A DNA stretch of 64,000 bases from Actinotalea alkalitolerans (GCF_023369855.1 NZ_JAMBPP010000004.1:248001-312000), one strand, 5' to 3'; positions 25,710 through 32,453 are shown, counted from the stretch's first letter. Notes: generated by a model not told the origin, from the letters alone. Translations and numbers: made by a program.

Positions 25710-25721
25710 GCGGCATGGGCG
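25710..25721 (+). repeat. Array core variant GCGGCATGGGCG
   Basis: A core copy with one change (GGG for GAG). The following 160 bp up to the next core holds no gene that I can support, although a short frame starts at the ATG inside this core. Confidence 0.5.
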
Positions 25722-25880
25722 ACGTCGAACCTCGACCGCTGGTGCTTCACAAGCGATGGAAGCTACGTCCCGACATCCGCCCGGACGACGTCGTGCGGCT
25801 GACGCCCCGACCCGGAGGGCGACGCGGATATCGCCACGATCACGCGGCAGTAGATCAGACAAGCACACCGACGTACCGAT

Positions 25881-25897
25881 CGCGGCATGACCGCGCG
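25881..25897 (+). repeat. Array core CGCGGCATGACCGCGCG
   Basis: A core copy with one substitution, preceded at 25848 by a second GCGGCAG element, the two-part layout seen at other boundaries. Confidence 0.6.
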
Positions 25898-25935
25898 CAC
25901 CTGTCGCCATGTGCTTTAGGAAAGTGCGCGGGGCT

Positions 25936-26217
25936 TCATCGCGCGACTGGCGCTTCGGGTAGCTGGCGACCGGTCGGGTACTCAACCCATGTTCCAGGCC
26001 CGACCGCCGGGCAGGCGCCCTCCGCGGCGCGGCGAACCGCCCAGGCGTCCGCCGGGAGGTCGCGAGCACGGAGCACCTGGTCGACGTCGACCTCACGGAC
26101 GACTCGTTCATCGTCAAAGCGGACGTCGAAGGAGATGACGCGGCGGACTCGTCCAAGAAGGGACGACCTCCGTTTCGCCGTCGCCCGAACCGCGACGGGC
26201 AAATCATGCGCGGGCAT
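25936..26217 (-). CDS. hypothetical cassette protein
   Basis: 93 residues from ATG 26217 (GTG 26226 is also in frame): MPAHDLPVAVRATAKRRSS, RVISFDVRFDDERVVREVDV and WVEYPTGRQLPEAPVAR. The beta-strand-like central part looks like a small folded domain. I recognise no family. TAGCGT stands 7 nt before ATG 26217, which suggests a leaderless start there. It is the only gene of its repeat-bounded unit. Confidence 0.45.
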   Translation of the reverse strand: MPAHDLPVAVRATAKRRSSLLGRVRRVISFDVRFDDERVVREVDVDQVLRARDLPADAWAVRRAAEGACPAVGPGTWVEYPTGRQLPEAPVAR

Positions 26218-26288
26218 GTACGCCACGCTAGCGCGGCCGCGATCTCATCATCCAGAACGCGCGTGCGGCTACCTGAGCGTCATCTCGT

Positions 26289-26305
26289 CGCGGCATGAGC
26301 GTGCG
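26289..26305 (+). repeat. Array core CGCGGCATGAGCGTGCG, start of duplicated unit copy 1
   Basis: A perfect core. Sequence identity with the second copy of the unit begins exactly at this core and runs to 26608. Confidence 0.75.
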
Positions 26306-26346
26306 TTCACGACATGGGCGATGCTGACCGGCGCTAGTGTCCACTC

Positions 26347-26532
26347 ATGGCTGTTCTGGGTGTGCTGATGCCTGTGGTGCTGAACGGTTCTGATCGTCGC
26401 GGCGGTGGGTTACGTAGTTGTCAGGCGAGCTGTCCGCGACGGCATCCTCGACGCTCGACGACTCGAGCGAGAGCACCCCGAACTCAGCGAGGAGCCCGCG
26501 TGGAAGCGTTGGCAGCGGTCCTGACTCAATGA
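26347..26532 (+). pseudogene. Frameshifted copy of the 58-residue membrane protein
   Basis: Same as 30931-31107 except for one extra G in the run near 26386-26387. The frame therefore leaves the membrane helix after MAVLGVLMPVVLN and continues as an unrelated Arg-rich sequence to 26532. The TAGTGT box 6 nt upstream is unchanged. This is probably an inactivated duplicate, or a sequencing indel. Confidence 0.7.
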
Positions 26533-26576
26533 CCGGGGCGGCGCCGGCCACCTTCGCGAGAGTGGCGCGCTGCGTC

Positions 26577-26646
26577 GGCGGCAGATCCGGGCGAGCGTAG
26601 CCGCCCTCACCGCGGTCGGACGCTAGCGCCGACAGTGGCATGACCG
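26577..26646 (+). repeat. Array boundary after duplicated unit copy 1, with two degenerate cores
   Basis: The 32-base hairpin segment (26577-26608) is followed by a broken core (CGCGGTCGGACG from 26611) and then a second partial core (GTGGCATGACCG, 26635-26646). The spacing suggests an old junction where a unit was lost or inserted. Confidence 0.55.
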
Positions 26647-26663
26647 GGTGGTCCTCCCGGCTC

Positions 26664-27215
26664 TCAGTTCAAGGGCCGCCAAGGCCACTTCCACCTGCGC
26701 GTCCGTTCGGGTGAGGGTGGTCCGGGAAGGGCCAAGATCGAGGCTCTGACCTGATCGAACGTCTCGATGAAGCGGCGGACCTCTGACTCGTACTGGGGCC
26801 GGGAGAAGATCAGGGGGCCTGCGAACATGGGGTCGTCGTCGTCATCTTCGTCGGTCTCGTCGTTGACGTCCCATGCGGAGTCGCGCCAGACGACCGTCTC
26901 AGCAGTCCACTCGAGTGCTGCTGTGATTGCGCCACACCCGAGATCCACGCACACCGGACAGACGTAGAGGGGGATCCGGCCGCTGGCCAGCTCTGGTGGG
27001 TGCTCTCCCATCAGCTGGAGCACCTCGTGGGGCATCCCTGCTGGCCAGTTGTGCACCAGCACCGAGACGTACTCGCCGACCACTGAACCCGCCAGGTCTT
27101 CGGAGGAAGCCTCGGTGAGGATGTGGCGCAGTGACCGCCCATCGACCACCGGCTCCCAGGACCGCTGCCCGTGCGTCGGCGACTGATCAGGCACGAAGGC
27201 CAGTTCGTTCACCAT
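26664..27215 (-). CDS. hypothetical acidic protein of the array
   Basis: 183 residues: VNELAFVPDQSPTHGQRSWE, VVGEYVSVLVHNWPAGMP, IPLYVCPVCVDLGCGAITAA with a CPVCxxxxC cluster, WRDSAWDVN, an Asp/Glu run (ETDEDDDDDP) and FSRPQYESEVRRFIETFDQV. I have seen similar actinobacterial hypotheticals but know no function. The Cys cluster could bind a metal. ATG 27215 follows CAGGAT by 5 nt (possible leaderless start). The frame is open far upstream but runs antisense to the next gene. Confidence 0.6.
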   Translation of the reverse strand: MVNELAFVPDQSPTHGQRSWEPVVDGRSLRHILTEASSEDLAGSVVGEYVSVLVHNWPAGMPHEVLQLMGEHPPELASGRIPLYVCPVCVDLGCGAITAALEWTAETVVWRDSAWDVNDETDEDDDDDPMFAGPLIFSRPQYESEVRRFIETFDQVRASILALPGPPSPERTRRWKWPWRPLN

Positions 27216-27292
27216 GCCCGATCCTGCACCACGCCCACGCCAGCAGGGACGGTCCTCGGCGGAACCCGAGCCGTAGGGCGACACTTGCGCGG

Positions 27293-27309
27293 CGCGGCAT
27301 GAGCGTGCG
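27293..27309 (+). repeat. Array core CGCGGCATGAGCGTGCG
   Basis: A perfect core between two divergently oriented array genes. About 40 bp before it is a CGGC...GCCG stem (27257-27273), reminiscent of the hairpin at boundary 1. Confidence 0.7.
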
Positions 27310-27368
27310 GGCAATGATCGATCGGTGAGGAACTGCGATGAGCCGGCCGGCGCTGGGACCATGAGCAG

Positions 27369-28043
27369 GTGCCGAGTATCCAGGAGTTGCGTGACCGATT
27401 GGCGGCGGAGCTCATGGGCGTCTGCGCGCGAACGGGCTTGTACACGCCGACGACCGGTCATGCCGAGGGGTTGTGCTGGCAGCTGCTGAAGCAGTTGGCG
27501 TATATCGACGATTGCGAGGACCAGTACACCGTCGCGTTGCGCCGCCACTCGGATGCGGACTTCGGTCCGCTCGGGGCGTCGTCGATGGGCGACTGGTTCC
27601 TCGATGGATGGAGGCCAACACGCTCGGGGGCGGCCGAGGTGGTGGCCTGGTACGCCGAGTTGGCGGCAGGCTTCGGCTGGATAGCGGTGCCCCGGGCGTC
27701 GCCGGACGAGTGGAAGCAACTACTCGACGCCGCGACTGCGCCCGGTGGTCTTGACGGGTGGCTGGCAGAGCCGCTGATCGCCGAACTCCCGGAACCGTCC
27801 TTGGTCGTCGATCGACGCATCCACTGCTACGCCCCGCCCAACGACGGTCGGTGGCTCTTCATCGACACGACGGAAGTCGGACCGCCATGGGACCACGGCC
27901 GGGCGCCGGTGCGAAGCATTCGGCTTCCTGGCGCCGGCAGGATGTTCGACCGGACAATCCTCACAGGAAAGGGCGCCGAGCTGCTCGCATCAGCGAACCA
28001 CGCGCCGGGAGAGCACGCGCCCCGCGTGGAGCAAGCGCCATGA
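27369..28043 (+). CDS. hypothetical cassette protein, 224 residues
   Basis: A soluble protein with an N-terminal helical part (IQELRDRLAAELMGVCARTG, AEGLCWQLLKQLAYIDDCED), GDWFLDGWRPTRSGAAEVVA, and a C-terminal part with LVVDRRIHCYAPPNDGRWLF and MFDRTILTGKGAELLASAN. No family recognised. The start is GTG; GACCAT lies 6 nt upstream and could be a weak -10 box for a leaderless message. It is the only gene between two core repeats. Confidence 0.55.
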   Translation: MPSIQELRDRLAAELMGVCARTGLYTPTTGHAEGLCWQLLKQLAYIDDCEDQYTVALRRHSDADFGPLGASSMGDWFLDGWRPTRSGAAEVVAWYAELAAGFGWIAVPRASPDEWKQLLDAATAPGGLDGWLAEPLIAELPEPSLVVDRRIHCYAPPNDGRWLFIDTTEVGPPWDHGRAPVRSIRLPGAGRMFDRTILTGKGAELLASANHAPGEHAPRVEQAP

Positions 28044-28081
28044 CCGTCTGATGGCAGGTGTACCCGTCAGCGGCATGAGCG
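28010..28081 (+). repeat. Array boundary with core GCGGCATGAGCG
   Basis: The core occupies 28070-28081, preceded by a GGCAGGTG element at 28053-28060. The end of the previous gene reaches to within 27 bp of the core, showing how tightly genes are packed against the repeats. Confidence 0.55.
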
Positions 28082-28144
28082 GATGCCTCTGAGCTGCGGC
28101 TCGGTCAACACCAGTCGTGTCACTGCTGGCCGGCGAACTTGGCG

Positions 28145-28957
28145 TCACATGCCGTAGAAGTGAATCCGGTCCACCTCTGGGAGACCGAGGACTTTCGAGA
28201 TCTCGGCGTTGCGCCGCGCGCTGCCTGTGCCCACTGAGATCTGCCGCAAGGTGGGATGGCCGAGCAACGGCGTGACGTGCGAGGCCCGCAAGTGCGGCAT
28301 GTCGATCAGCAGCACCTGCTCGAGTGCCGGCGCGTGCGCCAACGATGTGAGGTCGTCGAGCGACCTGCACTTCTCGATCATCACCGCGCGCAGCCGGGTA
28401 GCACCTGAGAGGTTCGGAAGCCGCTTGAGGTTGCTCATGTAGGCCAGGTCGAGCCGCTCAAGGGCCGGGAGATTCGAGAGGTCGGGAAGATCTTCGACGG
28501 TTCGCAGATAGACCAGTTCGAGGAACCGCAGGCCGGTGAGCCCGGCGAGCTGTGCGCTCCCCTGAGCGAGCGACCCGTGGGCGATCTCCAGGTGCCACAG
28601 CTTCTGGGCGTGGGCGAGGGGGCGCAGGTCCAAGTCCGGCCGCTGGTAGAGCTGGACCTGCTCCAGCGCTGAGAGTGAGCCGAGCGCGTCCATGTCGCTC
28701 AGCGCTCCCGGACCGCCAAGGTGGAGCTCGGTCAGTCCTGGGAAGCGCGCGACCGGGAGGAGGGACGGGCGGCGTACCCAGATAGCGCTCAGCGCCAGCC
28801 TCTGCAGGCCGGTCGGGAGATGCCGCAGGCCGGCAAGTGAGTGGATGCGATCACCGAGGTTCACCCTCACAGTTGTGGCGCGCGCAGCGTCGCTGAGGAA
28901 CTCGAGACTGTCGACGCCGAGGGGCCCGCTCGCGTAGAAGTCCCTGTTCGCTGGCAC
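28145..28957 (-). CDS. leucine-rich repeat protein (hypothetical)
   Basis: 270 residues from GTG 28957 (ATG 28987 also possible). At least eight LxxLxLxx repeats of about 21-24 residues form a solenoid: LAGLRHLPTGLQRLALSAIW, FPGLTELHLGGPGALSDMDA, LSALEQVQLYQRPDLDLRPL, LTGLRFLELVYLRTVEDLPD, LPALERLDLAYMSNLKRLPN. There is no signal peptide, so it is presumably cytoplasmic and protein-binding. LRR proteins of this size are uncommon as single cargo genes. CACGAT lies 6 nt before GTG 28957. Function unknown. Confidence 0.65.
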   Translation of the reverse strand: MPANRDFYASGPLGVDSLEFLSDAARATTVRVNLGDRIHSLAGLRHLPTGLQRLALSAIWVRRPSLLPVARFPGLTELHLGGPGALSDMDALGSLSALEQVQLYQRPDLDLRPLAHAQKLWHLEIAHGSLAQGSAQLAGLTGLRFLELVYLRTVEDLPDLSNLPALERLDLAYMSNLKRLPNLSGATRLRAVMIEKCRSLDDLTSLAHAPALEQVLLIDMPHLRASHVTPLLGHPTLRQISVGTGSARRNAEISKVLGLPEVDRIHFYGM

Positions 28958-29009
28958 GCCGACATCGTGCCAGGGCCGCACGGCCATCGGCAGGTCCGAG
29001 CGCGCGGCA

Positions 29010-29026
29010 CGCGGCATGAGCGTGCG
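29010..29026 (+). repeat. Array core CGCGGCATGAGCGTGCG within a perfect stem
   Basis: Here GCACGC (29008-29013) and GCGTGC (29020-29025) flank the GGCATGA centre as a 6-bp stem with a 7-nt loop. It is the most symmetric copy of the core. Confidence 0.7.
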
Positions 29027-29053
29027 GGCATCGCGGCCGCGCACGCGGCAAGA

Positions 29054-29428
29054 TCAGCCGCGGTCGTTCTCCTCGAGGTAGACCAGGCTGTTCCCCTGTG
29101 GGTCGCTGAAGTGGAACATCGGCGGCACCCCGTCCCAGCGGAGCACCTCGTCGTTGTGCAGGATGACGCCCTCGACGCCGCTGAGCTGGGCGTGCGCGGC
29201 ATCGGCGTCGGTCGTACCCATGCGGACGGCGATGGGAAGTGGGCTGTCCGGCGGTAGAAGCACGACGCTCACCTCGGACCCGGGCGGGCGTACCTCGACC
29301 ATCCGAGCTCCGGGCATCGCCTCGGTGTCGAGGACCAGCTCGAAACCGAGCACACTGGTGTAGAAGGCCAGGGCCGCGTCCTGGTCGGCAACCGGTAGGG
29401 AGACGCTGAGCACTCGTGTCGTGGTCAT
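29054..29428 (-). CDS. VOC family (glyoxalase/bleomycin resistance-like) protein
   Basis: 124 residues with the paired beta-alpha-beta-beta-beta layout of VOC proteins: RVLSVSLPVADQDAALAFYT, VLGFELVLDTEAMPGARMVE and VPPMFHFSDPQGNSLVYLEE. Metal ligands typical of the fold (an N-terminal His/Gln, a later Glu) are only partly present; the first strand has a Ser where glyoxalases often have His. Family roles include glyoxalase, dioxygenase and antibiotic sequestration; none can be assigned. ATG 29428 begins right at the domain. Confidence 0.85.
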   Translation of the reverse strand: MTTTRVLSVSLPVADQDAALAFYTSVLGFELVLDTEAMPGARMVEVRPPGSEVSVVLLPPDSPLPIAVRMGTTDADAAHAQLSGVEGVILHNDEVLRWDGVPPMFHFSDPQGNSLVYLEENDRG

Positions 29429-29529
29429 GAGAGGTAGACCGGGCCGCCGGGCCGAAGTCATCGACTCGACCGAAGGTACGGGCGGAACGGCTCACACCGG
29501 CAGCGACCGGCGGGCGCGACGCTTCCCGC

Positions 29530-29721
29530 GGTCCAAGCATCAGATCATCCAGGAGCGGCTGCGACAGCTCGTGGAGCGCCCTGGCGCCCGCCACGGACGG
29601 CCAATGCCTGCCCGTGCTCGACCTCACTCGGGAGTATGTGGCCAGCAACCTCCGCGAAGCGGGCTGGCGCCTCCGAGCCCAGCGCGTCGCCGAGGCGCGT
29701 CGGGGTCCGCTGCACAGGTAG
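29530..29721 (+). pseudogene. Frameshifted remnant of a small gene
   Basis: One frame reads SKHQIIQERLRQLVE. After a single-base shift near 29580 another frame continues as ALAPATDGQCLPVLDL, TREYVASNLREAGWRLRAQR and VAEARRGPLHR, ending at TAG 29719-29721. Joined, the two look like the C-terminal part of one protein. No family recognised. It shares the 29010-29771 unit with the VOC gene. Confidence 0.35.
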
Positions 29722-29770
29722 GTGCCAGTCGGGCGCAGGGGAGGAACGGTCATCGGCACGAGCGCGTTCG

Positions 29771-29786
29771 GCGGCATGAGCGCGCG
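29771..29786 (+). repeat. Array core GCGGCATGAGCGCGCG
   Basis: A near-perfect core preceded at 29746-29757 by CGGCACGAGCGC, a related half-element in the same direction. Confidence 0.65.
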
Positions 29787-29861
29787 GACCTCGGCGCTGC
29801 CACAGCGCAGGGTTCGGGAGGGGGGCCGCCACAGCCAGGACGGTCGAGGTAGTTTGCGGAA

Positions 29862-30323
29862 GTGCGTCAAGTGATCTTCATGTGCGGCCCCGCGGGTTCG
29901 GGCAAGTCGACGATCGCGCGTCAGCTTGAGTCCGAGGGCATGACCCGGCTGTCCTTCGACGACGTGGCGTGGCAGCGGGGGCATCGCTCGATGCCAGTTC
30001 CTGACGAGGTCCATCGCGAGATCGAGGCCGACCTGCGTGCACACCTGATCGACCTCGTCACGCGCGGCGTCGACGTGGTGCTCGACTTCTCGTTCTGGTC
30101 CCGGAAGATGCGGGACGACTACCGCGAGCTGCTCAAGCCGCTCGGGGTCGAGCCCGAGACGATCTACCTGGCGACCTCACGCGACGTCGCGCTGACCCGC
30201 GTGCGTGAACGGGCAGCTGCACACCCCGACGACTTTCCGCTGACCGAAGCGCTTGCCGCTGCGTACTTCGACCACTTCGAAGCGCCGACGATCGCGGAGG
30301 GTCCGCTCAAGGTCATCGAGTAG
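29862..30323 (+). CDS. small P-loop kinase-like (AAA family) ATPase
   Basis: 153 residues: Walker A MCGPAGSGKST (residues 7-17), then RLSFDDVAWQRGH, a hydrophobic strand ending in Asp (VDVVLDFSFWSRKMRDDYRE) and TRVRERAAAHPDDFPLTEA as a lid-like Arg segment. This is the pattern of small-molecule kinases related to chloramphenicol phosphotransferase and gluconate kinase. The acceptor is unknown; similar genes are frequent in mobile cassettes. GTG 29862 follows TAGTTT (29850-29855) by 6 nt, a clear leaderless promoter layout. Confidence 0.8.
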   Translation: MRQVIFMCGPAGSGKSTIARQLESEGMTRLSFDDVAWQRGHRSMPVPDEVHREIEADLRAHLIDLVTRGVDVVLDFSFWSRKMRDDYRELLKPLGVEPETIYLATSRDVALTRVRERAAAHPDDFPLTEALAAAYFDHFEAPTIAEGPLKVIE

Positions 30324-30333
30324 ACGCGCGGCC

Positions 30334-30350
30334 CGCGGCATGAGCGCGCG
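30334..30350 (+). repeat. Array core CGCGGCATGAGCGCGCG
   Basis: A perfect core that begins 11 bp after the kinase stop and ends 5 bp before the stop of the oppositely oriented nucleotidyltransferase gene. Two convergent genes thus share little except the repeat. Confidence 0.7.
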
Positions 30351-30354
30351 GCCG

Positions 30355-30804
30355 TCAGTCTCCGGATGTGGCCGAGTCGAGCTGCTCGCGGGCGCGCGCC
30401 AGTAGCCCGTGCGGATCATGCACGATGCGGTGTCCGTCGCCGAGCACGCGATGGGTACCTGGGTCGAGCGAAAGTCCAGCCCAGGATGGAGAGGTCAAGC
30501 CGAGCTCGACCAGCAATCCGGACGTCAGCCGAAAGCGGCGTTCGAGTACCGGGCCCCATGTCGCACAACGCACCAGGTCGCTCTCGGGCCGCAGGCTTGT
30601 GAACCACGTTTCGTCGGCAGCCAGGTCGGAGAATGCAGGCGTCAGAATCACGACGTCCACGTCGCTCACCTCATGCGCTTGCCCGCGGGCGCAAGAACCG
30701 ACGAGCGCAATGGCCTCGATGTCGTCGCGCGACGTAGCCCACCCGGCAAGATCCGCCAGGAGACGCTCGACCTCCAGATGACGGCTCTCCGACGGTGCAC
30801 TCAC
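30355..30804 (-). CDS. nucleotidyltransferase-domain protein (DNA polymerase beta superfamily)
   Basis: 149 residues with the MNT-type catalytic motif: GSCARGQ at 36-42 and DVD at 48-50, with exact GS-x10-D-x-D spacing. A third region (VLERRFRLTSGLLVELGLTS) supplies the later acidic residue. It could transfer a nucleotide to a drug or protein, as in aminoglycoside nucleotidyltransferases, or act as an antitoxin; no HEPN partner is adjacent. GTG 30804 is preferred because CATGAT lies 7 nt upstream; ATG 30816 is an alternative. Confidence 0.78.
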   Translation of the reverse strand: MSAPSESRHLEVERLLADLAGWATSRDDIEAIALVGSCARGQAHEVSDVDVVILTPAFSDLAADETWFTSLRPESDLVRCATWGPVLERRFRLTSGLLVELGLTSPSWAGLSLDPGTHRVLGDGHRIVHDPHGLLARAREQLDSATSGD

Positions 30805-30872
30805 GCCTTCGATCATGGCATGCCCGCTTGCGATCCCCTGAACGAAGACGGGCACCTCGGCATCCGCGCACA

Positions 30873-30889
30873 CGCGGCATGAGCGTGCG
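30873..30889 (+). repeat. Array core CGCGGCATGAGCGTGCG, start of duplicated unit copy 2
   Basis: A perfect core. The duplicated unit runs from here to 31191 and differs from copy 1 by a single-base indel in the coding part, apparently with no other change. Confidence 0.75.
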
Positions 30890-30930
30890 TTCACGACATG
30901 GGCGATGCTGACCGGCGCTAGTGTCCACTC

Positions 30931-31107
30931 ATGGCTGTTCTGGGTGTGCTGATGCCTGTGGTGCTGAACGTTCTGATCGTCGCGGCGGTGGGTTACGTAG
31001 TTGTCAGGCGAGCTGTCCGCGACGGCATCCTCGACGCTCGACGACTCGAGCGAGAGCACCCCGAACTCAGCGAGGAGCCCGCGTGGAAGCGTTGGCAGCG
31101 GTCCTGA
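30931..31107 (+). CDS. 58-residue single-span membrane protein (hypothetical)
   Basis: A short intact frame. The N-terminal membrane helix is MAVLGVLMPVVLNVLIVAAV plus GYVVV; a basic stop-transfer (RRAVRDG) and an acidic/aromatic tail (REHPELSEEPAWKRWQRS) follow. No family recognised. TAGTGT (30919-30924) ends 6 nt before the ATG, so the transcript is probably leaderless. It is the intact version of the frameshifted copy at 26347. Retention of the frame here, and duplication of the unit, support a real gene. Confidence 0.6.
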   Translation: MAVLGVLMPVVLNVLIVAAVGYVVVRRAVRDGILDARRLEREHPELSEEPAWKRWQRS

Positions 31108-31159
31108 CTCAATGACCGGGGCGGCGCCGGCCACCTTCGCGAGAGTGGCGCGCTGCGTC

Positions 31160-31214
31160 GGCGGCAGATCCGGGCGAGCGTAGCCGCCCTCGACCCGCGG
31201 CAGAAGAGGGCGCG
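31160..31214 (+). repeat. Array boundary after duplicated unit copy 2
   Basis: The 32-base hairpin segment (31160-31191) is followed by a divergent core (CGCGGCAGAAGAGGGCGCG from 31196). It is the same end structure as at 25110 and 26577. Confidence 0.65.
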
Positions 31215-31241
31215 GAATATGTGCTTCGCTACTGTCCAGGC

Positions 31242-31889
31242 ATGACTGCCCTGCTGGGAGGAACCGCCAACCCGCTTGGGGCCGTCGTGCAGTTCATCTA
31301 TGCCCCCATCAGCCATGTGGCCGAAGCGCTCGTCTCGGCTCTCGCTGTCATCCCGGCGAGTGCCCCGCTGCCGGACGCACTCAGCCTGCTGCTGCCGCTG
31401 GAGAGCCCATGGTCGCGGATCCTTCTCGCACCGTGTGGCGCTTGGACGGCGGTCGTCAACAACGGGCTGCACGGTGGCGACTCAACCGCGCCCGGGCCCG
31501 CGACCAGTCGGGCGCTGAACGTGCAGTGCGTCGTGGCCAGCGCTGTCCCTCGGTATGGACCCGGTCACGAGCAGACCCAGTTGGAGGTCTTCGGCCCTGA
31601 GGGCGAGCCGCCGTTGATGTACAGGCGCTCGCTCTCCGCCACGGCCACCGACGGGCGATGGGAGTGGTACGAGTCGGGAACGCCGTTCGAGTTCGAGGCC
31701 ACTGAGCGTTACACCGCCCGGCGAAAGCGCGACCGTTTCGACCGCGAGCTGCTATTGGACTATCTCGAGCACCTGGGTATCCCCGCACGCACCGACAGCG
31801 CATACGGGCCAGCAGTCCTGCTCCAAGAGCGGGCCCAGTACGAGCGCCGCACCATGACGCTGGACGAGGCCCGCGCCGACTTCAGGTAG
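31242..31889 (+). CDS. hypothetical cassette protein with N-terminal hydrophobic region
   Basis: 215 residues. The first 75 are hydrophobic (LGAVVQFIYAPISHVAEALV, LPDALSLLLPLESPWSRILL). The rest is soluble and Arg/Glu-rich (LEVFGPEGEPPLMYRRSLSA, WEWYESGTPFEFEATERYTA, LLLDYLEHLGIPARTDSAYG). No family recognised. ATG 31242 follows TACTGT (31230-31235) by 6 nt, which decides the start over the upstream ATG at 31221 and points to a leaderless message. Confidence 0.6.
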   Translation: MTALLGGTANPLGAVVQFIYAPISHVAEALVSALAVIPASAPLPDALSLLLPLESPWSRILLAPCGAWTAVVNNGLHGGDSTAPGPATSRALNVQCVVASAVPRYGPGHEQTQLEVFGPEGEPPLMYRRSLSATATDGRWEWYESGTPFEFEATERYTARRKRDRFDRELLLDYLEHLGIPARTDSAYGPAVLLQERAQYERRTMTLDEARADFR

Positions 31890-32084
31890 TGCTCGCTCAT
31901 CGGCAGATCCGGATACCGTCAGCGCCATGCTAGACGGCTCCTACGGGCCCGATCACGGCCCTGACGCAGCGACCGCCGCGGCCCGAACGGGCGCCCTCGG
32001 CACGTAGTGCAAGAGGAGTATTCGCGTGGTCAGAGCCTTGGCATGAGCGCTGAGCGGAGGTCGCTGCTCATGCTCAGCTGCGGT
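31890..32084. other. Degenerate array end without a gene
   Basis: Contains a hairpin-segment-like CGGCAGATCCGG (31905-31916), an imperfect core (GCGCCATGC from 31922) and the last recognisable core, TTGGCATGAGCGC (32038-32050). No credible coding sequence. Confidence 0.5.
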
Positions 32085-32453
32085 TCAGGGTGTCGGGTGG
32101 TCGTCGGTGTCGAGGTCAGTTAGGAGTGCGTGGCAGGCGTCGCGGAGGCGCTTGAGGGGCTGTCCGATGGTGGCGTGGACGATCTGGGCGTCGAGCTTGT
32201 AGTAGTGGTGGCCGATGAGGTCGCGCATGCGGGCGATGTCCGACCAGGGCACCTCAGGACGTTCCGCCGTGAGAGTCCCCGACAGCGCCTTGACCGCCTC
32301 GCCGATCGTGAACACGTGAAACTGGATCGCGGCGAGCACCACGGCGGGCGCGTCAAGATCCTCCGACAGTCGCTGTCCCGCGGCCCGGGCCCGGTCGATC
32401 GCCTCGATGGCACCGAGGATGTCGCGCAGCCGCTCGCCATCGCCCCGGCTCAC
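32085..32453 (-). CDS. hepT: HepT-like HEPN ribonuclease toxin (DUF86)
   Basis: 122 residues of the HEPN/DUF86 family: AIEAIDRARAAG, FHVFTIGEAVKALS and the R-x4-H active site in RMRDLIGHHYYKLD (R77...H82). The tyrosines next to the motif are where the partner transferase is known to AMPylate HepT in characterised systems. Such toxins cleave RNA and arrest growth when unmodified. The ATG overlaps the stop of the upstream nucleotidyltransferase gene by 4 bp, so the antitoxin is translated first. Confidence 0.88.
   Translation of the reverse strand: MSRGDGERLRDILGAIEAIDRARAAGQRLSEDLDAPAVVLAAIQFHVFTIGEAVKALSGTLTAERPEVPWSDIARMRDLIGHHYYKLDAQIVHATIGQPLKRLRDACHALLTDLDTDDHPTP

Larger units (their letters stand above)
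25144..32050 (+). other. Array of small single-gene units separated by same-orientation core repeats
   Basis: Copies of CGCGGCATGAGCGYGCG, or close variants, lie near 25144, 25710, 25881, 26289, 26635, 27293, 28010-28081, 29010, 29771, 30334, 30873, 31196 (divergent) and 32038. All are on the plus strand. Most intervals hold one compact gene on either strand (the 25710-25881 interval has none I can support). One unit (26289-26608) is repeated at 30873-31191. This resembles an integron cassette array, yet no integron integrase and no RYYYAAC/GTTRRRY attC pair is apparent. The mechanism is unknown. Confidence 0.65.

Noticed and set aside
25715-25880. A small gene starting at the ATG inside the core at 25710
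   Set aside because: The frame runs through the next core repeat with low-complexity composition and no ribosome site or -10 box at the right distance.
25144-32050. Reading the repeat series as a CRISPR array
   Set aside because: Spacing ranges from about 170 to 940 bp and intervals contain genes; repeats are too short and no cas genes are present.
25144-32050. Calling the boundaries canonical integron attC sites
   Set aside because: I looked for RYYYAAC and GTTRRRY pairs around the cores (for example 25090-25175 and 26280-26320) and found no consistent pair; no IntI-like gene is in the window.
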